DNA from: Grimontia marina
GTDB lineage: Bacteria; Pseudomonadota; Gammaproteobacteria; Enterobacterales; Vibrionaceae
Length of the DNA stretch: 39,261 bases
NCBI RefSeq assembly: GCF_900060185.1
Contig: NZ_FIZY01000047.1
Span: forward strand, 1 to 39,261
Direction of reading: 5' to 3'
In this document: piece after piece, positions 38,670 to 39,261 of the stretch
Position numbering within the stretch: position 1 is the first letter of the stretch
How the letters are laid out: every line of letters starts with the position of its first letter
Position numbers and translations under genes: made by a program
Notes under the pieces: model-generated
What the model was told of the DNA's origin: nothing
What the model saw: only the letters and a program-made list of their open reading frames with translations
Database searches by the model: none

Positions 38670-38987
38670 AATGAAAAGCCGGTTCGGCTGTCAGTTCTCC
38701 CCCAAACTTCTCGCACAACAAAGCGCTCATTTACACCGTGTACCCGCATCACACGTAAAGAGGTCGCCTGGATTGGCCTTCACTGGCCAAATCGGCTCTC
38801 ATCGTCAGTGAGAGCCCTTCACGCCTTTCTCCTGCCAACGCATTGTATTTGGGCTCTCAAGTCTCTCCTGATGCCTACCGCACGTTCTCTCCCCGTCACT
38901 TTGCACAATATCTCGTGTTCGCTTACGCTGGTTCTCTGGCAGGGAATGTCTATCACCACTACATGATTTTGTTGAGGAGGATTTTTT
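38670..38987 (+). other. region with hairpins before the interrupted gene
   Basis: About 320 bases with no supported gene. A hairpin at 38794-38816 (GGCTCTCA paired with TGAGAGCC) and a neighbouring GATTGGCC/GGCCAAATC palindrome are seen. A 68-codon frame crosses it (38843-39049), but another, ribosome-site-equipped frame (38988) overlaps, and neither is recognised here. Possibly a cassette remnant whose own gene is lost. Confidence 0.4.
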
Positions 38988-39134
38988 GTGAACAACCTAG
39001 CTTATTGGATTCCAAATTGCTCGCATTATATTTCACACATGGTTTATGACATTGATAAGCGTACTTTTACCATTGAGTTGGTAGATGATGTGGAAGACTT
39101 CAATCCTCATACTAGGCTCGTATGCGAATCTGTT
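38988..39134 (+). pseudogene. small gene interrupted by IS66-family element
   Basis: GTG start with GAGGAGG 7 bases upstream begins a frame encoding NNLAYWIPNCSHYISHM, then DIDKRTFTIELVDDVEDF and LVCESV. At 39135 the IS66 terminus starts and the frame only continues for a few element-derived codons to a TGA. The 3' part of the gene lies beyond the element, outside the window. Family unrecognised; the acidic VDDVEDFNP stretch is the only distinctive part. It may belong to the next cassette of the array. Confidence 0.62.
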
Positions 39135-39261
39135 GTAAGCGCCCCATGAACCCACAGGGCTTGTTAGTGAGAGAAGTTCCACGGAAGTAGAGAGTCGATG
39201 TCAGGTTTAGGCTTCGCCAGCTCTTTCATACATTTCACCATGTAGTCGTAGAGGATGAGCC
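39135..39261 (-). mobile_element. IS66-family insertion sequence, one end (runs off right edge)
   Basis: GTAAGCGCCCCATGAACCC at 39135-39153 matches the GTAAGCG-type terminal repeat of IS66 elements. Inside it lies the end of the transposase gene on the minus strand. The other terminus and the target duplication are outside. Confidence 0.72.
39164..39261 (-). CDS. IS66-family transposase, C-terminal part (partial at edge)
   Basis: The minus strand encodes LILYDYMVKCMKELAKPK, then PDIDSLLPWNFSH and stop (TTA at 39164-39166). The D-LLPWN ending is the typical C-terminus of IS66 TnpC transposases. About 32 codons are in the window. Completeness unknown. Confidence 0.78.
   Translation of the reverse strand, partial: LILYDYMVKCMKELAKPKPDIDSLLPWNFSH

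Noticed and set aside
38843-39049. 68-codon frame before the IS66 element
   Set aside because: No ribosome binding site, no recognised family and overlapped by the better-supported GTG-start frame at 38988.

Overview
The window reads as a gamma-proteobacterial chromosome of the family Vibrionaceae. The order rplY - radD - rsuA - bcr matches the Escherichia coli neighbourhood, and genes of Vibrio/Photobacterium/Grimontia/Enterovibrio type lie around it: a DUF2913 protein, an OmpA-like porin, a DUF2786 protein and an SOS-controlled polB. I favour a Grimontia- or Enterovibrio-like organism, but that genus guess is weak. No rRNA, tRNA or CRISPR array was seen.

Layout. Positions 1-122 are the end of an IS3-family element running off the left edge. 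Positions 222-7633 hold single genes: a DksA/TraR zinc-finger protein, a DUF1989 protein, a 267-bp palindrome-ended MITE-like element, an M32 carboxypeptidase carrying an internal 25-codon duplication, a gamma-glutamylcyclotransferase-like protein, an OmpA protein, a DUF2786 protein and an EamA exporter. Positions 7635-14841, all on the minus strand, form a sugar-uptake and signalling block: an OmpR-type regulator, a TorS-like hybrid kinase, a fructose-type binding protein (FrcB), a terminator, a permease (FrcC), an ATPase (FrcA), and a second periplasmic binding protein that may be the kinase's sensor partner. PolB follows at 14959-17370 behind a LexA box. A housekeeping block (17450-25719) contains DUF1289, rplY, radD, a GNAT, rsuA, bcr, DUF2913 and an SDR/DUF2867 protein. 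Positions 26113-30339 are an AttH-type ABC exporter operon (ATPase, double-FtsX permease, lipocalin-like protein). An aldo/keto reductase and two small related lipoproteins close the ordinary chromosome.

From about 32.25 kb the DNA is accessory. Positions 32255-34019 are a collapsed prophage: an excisionase runs into the last codons of a tyrosine integrase, a Mor-like activator and a membrane protein follow, and an M15 endolysin is joined out of frame to the tail of a Mu gpF-like head protein. From 34.7 to 38.7 kb is an array of integron gene cassettes: short plus-strand genes, each followed by an attC-like site, with no integrase gene on the proximal side, i.e. a CALIN-like array. The cassettes encode a small unknown protein, a DUF6176 protein broken by one stop, a VOC protein, a membrane-anchored Rieske-fold protein that has lost all four iron-sulfur ligands but kept both disulfide cysteines, a Tdi1-type T6SS immunity domain protein, an acetyltransferase truncated by a deletion into its own attC, and two small membrane proteins. 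An IS66-family element at 39135 interrupts one more small gene and runs off the right edge.

The most original items are the ligand-less Rieske cassette, the integrase-less array itself, the orphan immunity cassette, the two-binding-protein sugar operon coupled to a TorS-like kinase, the C-x(n)-C-x-x-G repeat lipoproteins and the composite MITE. All functions are inferred by reading the sequence; no database search was run.
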